Assembly: GCA_002344135.1 (NCBI GenBank)
Contig: DDTO01000006.1
Location: 1 to 64,000 of the forward strand
From: Chthonomonas sp. UBA2362
GTDB taxonomy: Bacteria; Armatimonadota; Fimbriimonadia; Fimbriimonadales; Fimbriimonadaceae
Direction of reading: 5' to 3'
Length of the DNA: 64,000 nucleotides
Position 1 is the first letter of the stretch. Each line of letters starts with the position of its first letter. Positions 54,944 through 64,000 of the stretch are shown here, one piece after another. Below the pieces are notes generated by a model. The model did not search any database, was not told where the DNA came from, and saw only the letters and a list, made by a program, of their open reading frames with translations. The position numbers were made by a program, and so were the translations under genes.

Positions 54944-55423
54944 TTAGTTCCCTCCTCCACCAGGCGGGTCTTCCTGGTGCGGGTCGAAGACAAAGTAGAG
55001 ATCCTCGACGACCTTCTCGTCGAGATCGCGCGAGGCGGTCGCTGTCGGATTTGTACCCGAGAATGAGTTAATGCCAGTTCGCGTGGTGAACTTCACGCGA
55101 TTCGTCACGGTTCCGTGAGACGTAGGTGTGAAATCGAAACTTTCGAAGTACCACCAAGAGTTATTGCAGAGAGATGCAAAGAGCAGACGCCAAGAGGGCG
55201 ACGGAGTTGCCGAGCCCGAGACTATGAAGTGGCACGCCTCCTGTACCCACCATTGATAGCGTTGATTCGCATTTGCATTGAAGGAAGTTCGGGCTTCGTC
55301 ATGGTCTTGTGGAGGTGAAGTGACCGCGTAGGCGGTCTCGGTCCAGGTTTGCGCCGAACCGCTCATTGCAAGGGTTCCTAGGAACAAGGGGCAGAGTACA
55401 AGGATCTTCGCGCTGCTTATCAT
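54944..55423 (-). CDS. Secreted protein, unknown
   Basis: The product has 159 residues from ATG 55423 (GGAG six bases upstream). A signal peptide ends in SGSAQ. The body has DEARTSFNANANQRYQWWVQ and a C-terminal EDPPGGGGN. No family is recognised. It is co-transcribed with the downstream unknown gene and is preceded by a GA-dinucleotide tract. Confidence 0.6.
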   Translation of the reverse strand: MISSAKILVLCPLFLGTLAMSGSAQTWTETAYAVTSPPQDHDEARTSFNANANQRYQWWVQEACHFIVSGSATPSPSWRLLFASLCNNSWWYFESFDFTPTSHGTVTNRVKFTTRTGINSFSGTNPTATASRDLDEKVVEDLYFVFDPHQEDPPGGGGN

Positions 55424-55474
55424 TTGTTGCTCCAACTAAGTTGAATCAAACTAGACGATCAGAAGACGAGAAGT

Positions 55475-55515
<41 letters not shown>

Positions 55516-55619
55516 AAAACCTAGTATAAATACGTGAACGTGGCTCACTGGCAGTGGGGCTTGCTCGGCGGTGCACGAAGCCAGTCTCGGAGGGGGACGG
55601 GATGGGTGACCCGTATGAC

Positions 55620-57530
55620 TTACAGCGTCGTCGCCCCGACGCCCGTGAGGGCGTCGGGGCCGATGATCTCTTCGACGATCTTGTTCTGGTTAATGCGGTA
55701 CTTCCGTGCCCGGGGCGCGATGTAGGAACAGTCGATCGCCTCGTCGAGATCGAACTCGGGCCCCGAGGGGGTCCAACGAGCCTTCGTCGTCTTCAGCCAG
55801 TTCACGTCGTCCCGGCTCGGAGTGTCCATCTTGAAGTGCGCACCCCGGGATTCGTCGCGGACGATCGCGCCGCCCACGATGGCCTTCGACATCTCGATCA
55901 TGTGCTGAAGGGACCGGGTGAAAGGAATGGCCTGGTTCGCCCATTCGGAACCATCGGTAGGCGCACAGGATCGCGCGCGCTGGGCGATCTCGTCCAGGGC
56001 CGACCGTGCCGCGAGGAGGTCGGCCTGCTTCCGCCATATTCCGCAGTTGTTCCACATCAAGTCGCACAGGTCGGCATGAACCCGATACGGATTCTCGGTC
56101 CCCAGGCTCGTGCGGATGGACTCGTACTGGGCAAGCCGGTCCGCCCTCGCGTCACGAAGCAATTCTCCCGAGACAGAGTCCGACGCGACATCCATGGACT
56201 TCAGGTAGGCCATCACGCCGGAGGCGGTCAGTTCGCCGCCGGTAAGGCACGAGAGCAGTGCGTTCGCCCCGAGTCGGTTCGCGCCGTGATACTGGTAGTC
56301 GCTCTCACCCGCCGCGTACAAACCGGGGATGCTGCACATCTGGTTGCGTGGACTGTCGAGATCGAGGGCGCCTTCATGCCCCTTCTCGTAATCGACCCAA
56401 AGCCCGCCCATCGTGTAGTGCACTGCGGGGTAGATCTTCATCGGGCTGTCGATCGGATCGACCCGCATGAACTTCTCGTAAATCTCAAGCACGCCCTCCA
56501 GCTTGTCGTTGATCACTTCGCGCGTGTACGGCCCGCCTCGGCTTCGGTGAAGATGGGTGATGTCGAGGTAGACCTGCTGCTTCCCCTCGATCCCTCGCCC
56601 GATGCGGCAGACGCAATAGATCGCGAAGCTGACGAGGTCTCGGCTCAGGAGGTTGCCGTAAACCGGGTCGAGTTCCTCGCAAAAGTACCAGCGATCGGCA
56701 TCGGGAATCTCGACCGGATTGCGCTTGTCGAAGGGATCACGCGGAGTCCAGATGCGGCCCCCCTCGCCGCGAACGGATTCGCTCATGAGCCGGCACTTGT
56801 CCTCGCCGGGGATCGCGGTCGGGTGAATCTGCACCATCTCCGGGTTGCCGTAGACCGCCCCTTGCTGATAGCAGATGCTGACGGCGGAACCGGTATTGAT
56901 GATCGAGTTCGTCGATCGACCGAAAATGACGCCGTTGCCGCCGGTGGCGATGACGACGGCGTCGGCCGGATAGGCTTCGATGGCCATACTCCTCAGGTCT
57001 TGGGCGCTGACCCCGCGACAGCGGCCTTCGGAGTCCTTGAGGATGCCGAGGAAGTCGTAGCCCTCGAACTTCTTGACGATGCCATCGGCTTCGAAGCGCC
57101 GAACCTGCTCGTCGAGAGCGTAGAGGAGCTGTTGCCCGGTTGTCGCGCCGGCGTGAGCGGTGCGGTGTTTTAGGGTGCCGCCGAAACGCCTGAAGGAGAG
57201 AAGCCCTTCCGAGGTTCGGTTGAATGGGACTCCCATTCGATCGAGGAGGAAGATCATGGCAGGCGCGCGTTCGGCCATCCGCATGACGGGCGGTTGGTGG
57301 TTGAGGAAATCGCCGCCGGTGATCGTGTCTTCGAAGTGGAGGTAAGGGGAATCTCCTTCGCCCCTCAGATTCACCGCCCCGTTGATGCCTCCCTGGGCGC
57401 AGACGCTGTGGCTGCGCTTGACGGGTACGAGGCTGAAAAGCTGGACCCGCACTCCAGCTTCGGCCAGTTTGAGGGTGGTCATCAGCCCGGCGAGGCCACC
57501 TCCAACGACGATCACGTTTCGTTGAGACAT
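55620..57530 (-). CDS. sdhA: Succinate dehydrogenase/fumarate reductase flavoprotein subunit
   Basis: The product has 636 residues from ATG 57530. The FAD motif VVGGGLAGL (7-15) is followed by HSVCAQGGINGAVN, where His carries FAD covalently in the family. ESVRGEGGRIW, IHPTAIPG and HYTMGGLWVDYE are the substrate-site segments. It oxidises succinate in the membrane-bound complex. sdhB and sdhC are not next to it, unlike the usual operon. Length and motifs are normal for the B-type SdhA. Confidence 0.93.
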   Translation of the reverse strand: MSQRNVIVVGGGLAGLMTTLKLAEAGVRVQLFSLVPVKRSHSVCAQGGINGAVNLRGEGDSPYLHFEDTITGGDFLNHQPPVMRMAERAPAMIFLLDRMGVPFNRTSEGLLSFRRFGGTLKHRTAHAGATTGQQLLYALDEQVRRFEADGIVKKFEGYDFLGILKDSEGRCRGVSAQDLRSMAIEAYPADAVVIATGGNGVIFGRSTNSIINTGSAVSICYQQGAVYGNPEMVQIHPTAIPGEDKCRLMSESVRGEGGRIWTPRDPFDKRNPVEIPDADRWYFCEELDPVYGNLLSRDLVSFAIYCVCRIGRGIEGKQQVYLDITHLHRSRGGPYTREVINDKLEGVLEIYEKFMRVDPIDSPMKIYPAVHYTMGGLWVDYEKGHEGALDLDSPRNQMCSIPGLYAAGESDYQYHGANRLGANALLSCLTGGELTASGVMAYLKSMDVASDSVSGELLRDARADRLAQYESIRTSLGTENPYRVHADLCDLMWNNCGIWRKQADLLAARSALDEIAQRARSCAPTDGSEWANQAIPFTRSLQHMIEMSKAIVGGAIVRDESRGAHFKMDTPSRDDVNWLKTTKARWTPSGPEFDLDEAIDCSYIAPRARKYRINQNKIVEEIIGPDALTGVGATTL

Positions 57531-58016
57531 CCCAGGCCTGATTCTACGCCCTTGGGCCGAAGCTTGGCTCTTCCGGCCAATGCCCGAATCCCGTGAAGTG
57601 CCCCAGCATCGTTCGGAGATGCGGCCATCAGAATGAGGCGACGCCGGAGGCGTCGGAGATGCGGTAGCCCGGGGTCGTAGACCCCGGGATGGTGAACCCG
57701 CGGCCCAGTCCGACCCCGGAGGGGTCGCAGAACCCGGAGGACGAAAAACGGGTTGCGGCACCCCTGCGGGGTGCTTCCATCTGGGCTGCCCGGTCCCTCC
57801 GGGTCTTCGACCCGGGGCTATCAGGTCTTTGACCCTTTCGGGGTCGAGAACTCGTAGAGCCGTTCGCCCGGTTCGCTAGGAAGATTCCGGAAGCGTGGGT
57901 AGCCCGGGGATGGTTTGTGCCGCGGGAAGACGGCCGTGGTCCGGGGGCACGAACCATCCCCCGGCTACCGCCGGTGCGGGTTGCCCGAGGGCGTAGACCG
58001 CCCCCGGGTGATCCGC
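57531..58016. other. GC-rich gap full of palindromes, no gene
   Basis: Several hairpin-forming blocks such as GGCGACGCC, GGTCGTAGACC and GGGTCGAGAACTC lie one after the other. The last holds palindromic repeat copy 2. Frames here have no coding character. Confidence 0.6.
57898..57969. repeat. Long palindromic repeat, copy 2
   Basis: The element runs from GGTAGCCCGGGGATGG to CCATCCCCCGGCTACC. It is the inverted counterpart of 52262-52333. Confidence 0.75.
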
Positions 58017-61000
58017 TTAGTCCCCGGCGAGGCCGAAGTTCGTGCTGAGGATCGCGTAGTCTCCGATCGCGATTTCCTCGTCGCCATCCAGGTCGGCGTT
58101 GGGCTCCCAGTTCGGGTCACCAGGGCCGCTGCCGAAGGCCGACGAGAGCATCGCGTAATCTCCGATCGTGACTTCGTTGTCCTGATCGACGTCGCCGTTG
58201 ACGAGCGAGAGATCGATACCGGTTAAGCCCGCGTCGGTGAGGATGAGCGTTCCGGGTCGCTGACGCACCAGCCAGTGCGGACCGACGACGAAGAGCTGGA
58301 AGTTTCCGCGCCGACGGGTGGAGATCGCATAGGTCCGATCGTTGTTCGGGTTAACGACGTGCGACTCGACGACCGATCCTCCCTGCCTCAGCTCGAACGT
58401 GAGTGGGACGGCCGAGTAGCTGGCCAGCCATCCATCGAGGTCTACCTCGCCTTCGATCAAGATCGGGCCGACGATCGTGCGCAGGGCGCCAAGCCGGATA
58501 AATGTCGCTCCATAGGTGACGCTCCAGTCGGCCGGATTCGGATGCGTGGTGAAAGTTCCAGAACGACTTCCCGCCGTCAGGACGTCGACCGTGGTTCCCG
58601 CCGTGACCGTCGAGTTCGGGGCAGCGTCGGCCTGGAGGGCGCCTCCGACAATCGTCGCGGTGCCCGATACGGCGAGTCGATCGAAAAAGCCGGGCGCCGA
58701 GCTGGCAACCTCGATGTCGAGGGTCGAGTTGGTGAGGGAGAGGTTCCCGGCAATGCTCAGCGTGCCCGTGCTATTGCCCGGGGCCACGATTGCCGAGGTA
58801 GTAGAGCCCCCGTTCGCAGTGCCCGTACCACCGAGCACGCCACCTTGGATGACGATCGGAACGGGCAGCGTGCCGTTCACTCGCGTCAGGCCGGCTGTCT
58901 GGGTGTAGTTCCCGTTGGGGACGATCGAGCTCCCGACCCCGATCGTCACATCGCCGGAATTCGCAAGCGGCCCGGGCAGGTTGAGGACGTGGCCGCCATG
59001 GACTTCGAGGCCACCGAGATTCGTAGCCAAGGTCGCTAGTGCACTCGTCGTTCCGTTACTTTGGGTTACCGACGAGGTCGGGCCGTCCAAGATAAATCGG
59101 CCGGCATTCGTGGTAACGGTGCCAATCGGAAGAAGAAGTCGACCTCCGCCGCTGGCAGCGTAGGACCCGCCGTTCATCTGCTGTGAACCGGCCGCGTAGT
59201 TCGTGAGCGTCGCGCCGATCTGGAGCGTCCCCGAACCCGCCAGGAGCGTTCCCGTGTTGGTAACCGAGCGAGGTCCGCCGCTCCACAACGACCCGATGGA
59301 AGAGGTCCCTGCGCCGGCCGTCTTTTGGAGCGTGCCTTCGTTGAACCACACGCCATCTCGCCAGCTGAGCCCGTCCCCGATGGTGGCGGTGCCGCGGTTT
59401 GTGAATTGTTGATTCACGGCAAAGACGTCCCCACCTTCGTGTGAGATGTCGGCCTCGCACTTCAGGTGATTTTGCAGTAACTTGCTCGCTCCGGTGGTCC
59501 AACGCCAGAGGTCACCATCGATGACTCCGGTGCCTCCCCAGCTAGAGGAACGCCACTCGGATTCTCCAATGATGCTGGTCCGCTCGTTGGTTACCATAGG
59601 GGTCTGCGTAATGGTGCCCGTGCCCATTTTCGACCCGCTTCGCATCGTATGAGTGCCCGCCCCGAAGAAAATTTGTCCGCCGTTCTCCGTGAAGAAAGCG
59701 CCGGTGTGCTCTCCATTCGCCATGAGACTGATCGTGCTTGCGTCTGCCTCGATGACGCCGTTGTTCCGGGTCTGCCTGGGACCCCCGCTCCAGTTCTCGT
59801 TGAGGCTCGTCGAGCCGGACGTGGACCGAATGATTCCGTTGTTGACGAGGATGCCGTCTCGCCACAGGCAGGTGCCAGAAAACAGCATAGTGGCTTGGTT
59901 GGTGAAACCCGAGTTCACGTTGAATCGCGTGGCCGCGTTGACCTCGATGTTGGCGAGGGACAGAAGAGACTGTCCGAGATTCGCACTTCCTGTCCACAGA
60001 AAGGCAGGACCGGTTATGGTGCCAGTACCCTGTAGAGTGCCTGCGTTCCAAGTGGTGCCATCGAGCACCACGGATTGGCTCCCGGGGATATTCGCCGTAC
60101 AGCCGTTGAGGAGGACGTTACCGCGCAAGACAGTGCCGCTGTTGAAAACCTGGGACTCGGAGGGGAACTCGATCGTTCCGCCGTTGCCGTGGAAAAGTCC
60201 GCTGTGCGTGCCGCCGGCCCTGACGATGAGATTCCCCGCCTGGGCAAGCAGGGTCCCGCTGTTGTTCACCTGGCGCGGACCCCCGGACCAGGGCTGGCTG
60301 AGAACGGTCGTCCCAGCGCCGGTCTTCGTGAGGGTGCCCGAGTTATTGAAGATGCCGTCTCGCCAATCGTTAGAAGTATTCACGTACAGCGTGTCCTCGT
60401 TCGTGAATGTGCTGTTCACCGCGCTCACGGTGCCGGCGTTCCAATTCAATACGGTCGCCAAACGATGGCTTCCCCCAATGCTGACCGACCCCTCGATGTC
60501 GAGGCTGCCGGGTCCGTCGATGAAAGCTGGGTTCGCCCCAACGCTAGTGAGGATTCCGCCAAAGAACTTGACGGCACCCATGCAGTTGAGCATCTCATCG
60601 GAAGGAACCTGGAACGTGCCCGAGTTCAGGTTCACGCCCGAATACAAGGAGTGGCCTGGATCGAAGCGATGAGTCGAAGTTGAAAAATCGATCGTCCCGC
60701 CCAAGCCTTTGAAAGACCCGGTATGCGTCCCACTGGTGACGATGGAGAGCGACCCGCCGAGGGATTCCATCGAGCCGTGGTTGTTGAGTTGGGTTGGGCC
60801 CCCACTCCAGCCTTCTCCCATAAAGGCCTGCCCCGCGCCAGTTTTCTGCACCAATCCCTCGTTATTGAAAATTCCGTCGCGCCAGCGACGCGGGCCGTCC
60901 AACTGAACATAGCTGGCGTTGGTGAAGGTCGAGTTCACCCCATAGACCTCGCCTCCGAGTATGAGGAAGTTGACCTCGTTCCTCACCGACCCGTTGATGC

Positions 61001-61931
61001 CTTTGGCGCCGGCTGTCGTTAGATTCAGGCTTCCAGGACCGATCAACTTGCCGGCGCCGCCCAATTGGCCGCTCCTGTACTCGGGATCGCCGAGGATTTG
61101 CAGCGTGTCGCCGGCTCCCGGAAGCGAAATCGACGCTCCCTCCACCACAACGCCGTCTTCGAACTTCGACCCGGCGAGCATGGTGTGGGTGCCGTTCGAA
61201 AGCAGAATGGTCCCGCCGTTCCCGTAGAAGTGTCCAGAGTGGGTGCCGCCTGTGGTTGGGATAATCCGTCCCGACTGGGCCTCCAATCTGCCCGTGACGT
61301 TTAACTGACGCGGGCCGCCATTCCATGATTCGGCTATGAAGAAGTCGCCAGAGCCACTCGTTTTGACAAGCGCACCTGAGGAGGTGATGTTGTGGACGCC
61401 GTCTCTCGATCGTCCATCCACCACCGTAAAGGTGTTGCCATACGTAAGCGTGCTGTTGACGCAGTAGAGCGCGCCACCCCCGTATGTCGTAGGACCCATG
61501 AACGCCACCTGCGAGGCGTTGATGATCCGATCGACCGCGCCCGGAAACGACGAAGCGCCGTTGAAGGTAATGCCACCCCCAAGGATCGTGCCGCTCTGGA
61601 AGGTGAACGACCCATCGACCTGAGACAGCGCTTGGCCTAGACTGAGCTGCGATCCGGCGAAGACGAAGTTGGCTCGTGAATACAAATTGCGGATCGTCAC
61701 GTTGTAGTCGAGGGTGGTCGTGAAGTTGCCGTTGCCTCCCGTCAGGGCAAAGGGGGCAAAGTCGATGAACACATCGCTCCCCCCCGAGGAGTTGTTGGGT
61801 GAGACATTGCCGAGCCAACTGGCTGGAGTGGACCAAAAGCCGGAAACTGCGGCCTGCCAGGAAAACTGGGCGTAGGCTGCCGCCGGGAGCAGCAACCCGC
61901 AAGCGATCGCGCATCGCGACGAGTTCGACAT
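58017..61931 (-). CDS. Giant secreted beta-helix repeat protein with dockerin-like tail
   Basis: The product has 1304 residues. A signal peptide (CGLLLPAAAYAQ) precedes at least five units of about 130-140 residues with a shared core (GGPRQ.N..G.L....G......GTH.G.F.GNGGTI.F....H), as in autotransporter-like beta helices. A final sandwich and the calcium loops DVDQDNEVTIGDYAML and DLDGDEEIAIGDYAIL end the protein. It is probably an adhesin or surface-layer component. The tail is shared with the protein at 47995. Confidence 0.8.
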   Translation of the reverse strand: MSNSSRCAIACGLLLPAAAYAQFSWQAAVSGFWSTPASWLGNVSPNNSSGGSDVFIDFAPFALTGGNGNFTTTLDYNVTIRNLYSRANFVFAGSQLSLGQALSQVDGSFTFQSGTILGGGITFNGASSFPGAVDRIINASQVAFMGPTTYGGGALYCVNSTLTYGNTFTVVDGRSRDGVHNITSSGALVKTSGSGDFFIAESWNGGPRQLNVTGRLEAQSGRIIPTTGGTHSGHFYGNGGTILLSNGTHTMLAGSKFEDGVVVEGASISLPGAGDTLQILGDPEYRSGQLGGAGKLIGPGSLNLTTAGAKGINGSVRNEVNFLILGGEVYGVNSTFTNASYVQLDGPRRWRDGIFNNEGLVQKTGAGQAFMGEGWSGGPTQLNNHGSMESLGGSLSIVTSGTHTGSFKGLGGTIDFSTSTHRFDPGHSLYSGVNLNSGTFQVPSDEMLNCMGAVKFFGGILTSVGANPAFIDGPGSLDIEGSVSIGGSHRLATVLNWNAGTVSAVNSTFTNEDTLYVNTSNDWRDGIFNNSGTLTKTGAGTTVLSQPWSGGPRQVNNSGTLLAQAGNLIVRAGGTHSGLFHGNGGTIEFPSESQVFNSGTVLRGNVLLNGCTANIPGSQSVVLDGTTWNAGTLQGTGTITGPAFLWTGSANLGQSLLSLANIEVNAATRFNVNSGFTNQATMLFSGTCLWRDGILVNNGIIRSTSGSTSLNENWSGGPRQTRNNGVIEADASTISLMANGEHTGAFFTENGGQIFFGAGTHTMRSGSKMGTGTITQTPMVTNERTSIIGESEWRSSSWGGTGVIDGDLWRWTTGASKLLQNHLKCEADISHEGGDVFAVNQQFTNRGTATIGDGLSWRDGVWFNEGTLQKTAGAGTSSIGSLWSGGPRSVTNTGTLLAGSGTLQIGATLTNYAAGSQQMNGGSYAASGGGRLLLPIGTVTTNAGRFILDGPTSSVTQSNGTTSALATLATNLGGLEVHGGHVLNLPGPLANSGDVTIGVGSSIVPNGNYTQTAGLTRVNGTLPVPIVIQGGVLGGTGTANGGSTTSAIVAPGNSTGTLSIAGNLSLTNSTLDIEVASSAPGFFDRLAVSGTATIVGGALQADAAPNSTVTAGTTVDVLTAGSRSGTFTTHPNPADWSVTYGATFIRLGALRTIVGPILIEGEVDLDGWLASYSAVPLTFELRQGGSVVESHVVNPNNDRTYAISTRRRGNFQLFVVGPHWLVRQRPGTLILTDAGLTGIDLSLVNGDVDQDNEVTIGDYAMLSSAFGSGPGDPNWEPNADLDGDEEIAIGDYAILSTNFGLAGD

Positions 61932-62065
61932 TCACAAACCTCCAAGGTGGACGCGGACGTCAGCACCTATACGAAGTATACAGAGGTTTTTCTGGAATTC
62001 GAAAGTTGGAACGGTTTCGTCACGCTATCTCGCAGAAACTCGCATTTTTCGGGTCAGGTTCGCGT

Positions 62066-62959
62066 TCAATCGATAGCAAACAGCATCTGAGCCCGGCTCA
62101 CTTCCTGGACGATGACGTCTCGAATCGCTGCGTACTGATCGTCCGGAAGAGCCAGATGACTCGCGATCGCTGGTGGCATTTCCGCTTCGAGTCCGGGCTG
62201 ATTATTGGTCATCCCGGCTTGGTGCGCAAGCACGTCCGCCGCGGACACGAGGACCGTCGTGTCGTAATAGTCTCCATCGTCCTCGGGGCAGTGGTGGTAT
62301 TCGATCGCATGCCGAACCATCTTGCTGATGCCCCAGCGTTCGGCGAGGATTCCTCCCACCGTCGAGTGGTCCCACTCCCACTCCTCCTGCTCGGCAACGT
62401 GAAGCGGCACACCGTTGTCGCGCGCCCTCATGATAACCTGATCGAATTGCATCGGCATGAAACTGTCGAGGACGATCATTCCCACGTCGTGCATCATGCC
62501 CGCGACGTAAACCTCCTCTGCCTTGGCTGGAATCCGCATCTTCGCGAGGATTTTGGCCGCGGTCGCCGTGGCCAAGGAGTGCTTCCAGTACTCGAGCTTG
62601 TCGAATGCGCCCGTCGTGGCGCCGCCTCCGATCATTTGTCGGTAGGACAGGCTCACCACGAGGGTTCTCATTCCGCTCATCCCGATCACGCTGATGGCGC
62701 GCGAGGCGGTGGCAACCGAGGCGCCCCCGTAGAAGGGGGAGTTGGCGACCTTGAGGATCTTCGCCGTTAGAGCAGAATCGCTCTCGACGGCGCGTTCGAG
62801 TTCTCTCAGGTTCGCGTCCGGGTTCTCGACGAGCTTCAGAACCTTCGTCACGACTTCGGGAAGCGTGGGGAGATTCTCGCTTCGTTGTACTTTGATCCGC
62901 AAAGTTCCAAGGTCCACGGTTCGATTATCGGCCCAATCGTTGAGGATTCTTAGGGTCAC
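62066..62959 (-). CDS. HDOD-domain signalling protein
   Basis: The product has 297 residues from GTG 62959 (GGGAGG upstream). The HDOD core is clear: LPTLPEVVTKVLKLVENPDA, SDSALTAKILKVANSPFYG, AGMMHDVGMIVLDSFMP and HAIEYHHCPEDDG. The HD residues partly remain (MMHDVG). HDOD proteins relay signals and control motility or cell-cycle kinases, without proven hydrolase activity. It is divergent from dnaJ. Confidence 0.9.
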   Translation of the reverse strand: MTLRILNDWADNRTVDLGTLRIKVQRSENLPTLPEVVTKVLKLVENPDANLRELERAVESDSALTAKILKVANSPFYGGASVATASRAISVIGMSGMRTLVVSLSYRQMIGGGATTGAFDKLEYWKHSLATATAAKILAKMRIPAKAEEVYVAGMMHDVGMIVLDSFMPMQFDQVIMRARDNGVPLHVAEQEEWEWDHSTVGGILAERWGISKMVRHAIEYHHCPEDDGDYYDTTVLVSAADVLAHQAGMTNNQPGLEAEMPPAIASHLALPDDQYAAIRDVIVQEVSRAQMLFAID

Positions 62960-62988
62960 CGAGCCTCCCGCGAAACCTTCCTCCTTAC

Positions 62989-63025
62989 TTGAGCGTTATA
63001 AGCTCATAGGATTGAGCATATAAGC
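62989..63025 (+). promoter_or_regulatory. Tandem repeat before dnaJ
   Basis: TTGAGC-G-TTATAAGC (62989-63003) and TTGAGC-A-TATAAGC (63012-63025) are near-identical direct copies 23 bases apart, ending 3 bases before ATG. It may be a regulator site or overlapping promoter elements. It does not match CIRCE. Confidence 0.35.
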
Positions 63026-63028
63026 AGT

Positions 63029-64000
63029 ATGGCAAAGGACTACTACGCAACCCTGGGTGTCGAACGGAGCGCCGACGAGAAGACCATCAAATCGGCCTAT
63101 CGCAAACTCGCTCGCAAGTACCACCCGGATGTCAACCCGAACGACAAGGCCGCTGAGGCGAAGTTCAAGGAGATCAGCGAGGCCTACGAGGTGCTCCACG
63201 ACACCGAGAAGCGCAAACTATACGATCGGTGGGGTTCGAACTGGGAGGCCGCCCAGAACGTGAAGACCAGTGGCGGTGCCGGAGGAGTCGAGGTCGACTT
63301 CGGGGACCTCAACTTCGGGGAAGGCGGCTTCGGGACCATCTTCGAGCAGTTTTTCAGCAACGCAGGCGCGTCGCAGGCACGGCCCCGGGGCGTTCAGCCC
63401 GCCGACGTCGAAAAGGTGGTCGAGATTACTCTGGAGGAGATCGATTCGGGAACCAAACGAACCCTCACTTATCAAGTGAGCGATGCGTGCAAATCGTGCG
63501 ATGGCACGGGCTATGTGCGGCTCAAGACCGCGACGCGCTGTCCGGTTTGCGACGGCTCCGGCGAAACCCGCGGTCTCTTCGGATTGCACCATGCATGCGA
63601 GGCCTGCGGCGGCACCGGACAATCGAGCCTCGAACGGTGCCCGACGTGTCGCGGGGCAGGATCGCTGGCCGCAACTCGCAAGGTCGAAGTGACGATTCCC
63701 GCCGGAATCACGAACGGAAAGAAACTGAGAGTGCCTGGACGTGGCTCGGTCGGTTCGAACGGCAAGGCCGGGGATCTGTACGTCGTGGTCCATGAGCGGC
63801 CAGATGCTCGCTTCAAACGCAAAGGTGACGACCTGGAAACGGAAGTGGAGATTCCCTTCACTCTGGCCGCCCTCGGGGGTGAGATCAAGGTGCCGACCCT
63901 GCGTTCGCCGGTGACTATGAAGATTCCCGAATGCACCCAGAGCGGGCAGGTCTTTCGGTTGTCCGGCCAGGGGATCGCCAAGATGGGGGGCCAGCGCGGC
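63029..64000 (+). CDS. dnaJ: Chaperone DnaJ, 3' end beyond window
   Basis: The frame is open from ATG 63029 to the window edge (324 codons, no stop). The J domain (1-70) has HPD at 32-34. A Gly/Phe region follows (about 75-115), then four zinc repeats: CKSCDGTGY, CPVCDGSGE, CEACGGTGQ and CPTCRGAGS. The substrate-binding domain starts KVEVTIPAGITNGK. It stimulates DnaK in protein folding. No dnaK or grpE is in the window. Confidence 0.97.
   Translation, partial: MAKDYYATLGVERSADEKTIKSAYRKLARKYHPDVNPNDKAAEAKFKEISEAYEVLHDTEKRKLYDRWGSNWEAAQNVKTSGGAGGVEVDFGDLNFGEGGFGTIFEQFFSNAGASQARPRGVQPADVEKVVEITLEEIDSGTKRTLTYQVSDACKSCDGTGYVRLKTATRCPVCDGSGETRGLFGLHHACEACGGTGQSSLERCPTCRGAGSLAATRKVEVTIPAGITNGKKLRVPGRGSVGSNGKAGDLYVVVHERPDARFKRKGDDLETEVEIPFTLAALGGEIKVPTLRSPVTMKIPECTQSGQVFRLSGQGIAKMGGQRG

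Noticed and set aside
55554..57173. 539-codon plus-strand frame opposite sdhA
   Set aside because: sdhA is certain; this frame has no family features.
57620..57890. Repeated palindromes that might be a CRISPR array
   Set aside because: No constant repeat length, no spacers, and no cas genes.
58275..60683. Several plus-strand frames opposite the beta-helix gene
   Set aside because: Low-complexity shadows of the repeat protein, without binding sites.

Overview
The window looks like chromosomal DNA of a GC-rich, Gram-negative-type bacterium, most likely from Armatimonadota (Fimbriimonadales-like). This is an inference. It rests on the divergent 16S rRNA gene at 50016-51530, on two secreted proteins that end in the same dockerin-like EF-hand tail (NGDVD..NEV.IGDY), on cell-envelope proteins with signal peptides and outer-membrane barrels, and on the general gene content. 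I could not search a database, so the assignment is tentative.

Positions 1-20400 form an accessory/defence island. Two unrelated large serine recombinases (1-1551 minus, running off the window; 4304-6082 plus) flank a GHKL-type ATPase gene and a partner of unknown function. Next come three minus-strand unknowns (DUF3800-like, DUF5677-like and an orphan) facing a DUF4209/HEPN-motif protein. A complete type I restriction-modification operon follows (minus strand, order hsdR - HEPN - hsdM - hsdS - HEPN). It is translationally coupled throughout and has two different HEPN-type proteins built in. A divergent XRE repressor + ImmA-type protease pair, a YegP-like small protein and a second XRE regulator close the island. 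A short motif (CACTGAACAC and variants) lies at the predicted start sites of three promoters here and suggests common control.

Positions 20500-31900 form a metal (most likely copper) handling island. The plus-strand operon encodes a secreted Cys-rich protein, a three-module YHS/TRASH protein, a FeoB-associated-type Cys-rich membrane peptide, a cupredoxin lipoprotein, two proteins sharing a NosL-like Cys domain and an outer-membrane barrel protein; five of the gene junctions share 1-4 bases. A divergent pair follows. On the minus strand are an ArsR/SmtB repressor, a 28-residue metallothionein-like peptide, a barrel protein with broken reading frames and a YHS-TlpA fusion. On the plus strand are a P1B-type ATPase (CPC motif, YHS plus two heavy-metal-binding modules) and a DUF305 protein. 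The logic appears to be sensing (ArsR), sequestration (metallothionein, YHS, cupredoxin) and export (ATPase, barrels).

Positions 31900-64000 are mostly housekeeping. They hold an M29 aminopeptidase, a 1-Cys peroxiredoxin, ribulokinase, a DUF885 hydrolase, an HtpX-like protein that has lost its zinc motif, an RsuA-type pseudouridine synthase, a DUF5107/TPR protein, an NAD-sugar epimerase, an ABC exporter and an RRM protein. After these come a solitary 16S rRNA gene with its own promoter, processing stem and terminator, then rsgA, an sdhA-type flavoprotein without neighbours sdhB/C, a 1304-residue beta-helix surface protein, an HDOD protein and the 5' part of dnaJ. Two inverted copies of a long palindromic repeat lie at 52262-52333 and 57898-57969.
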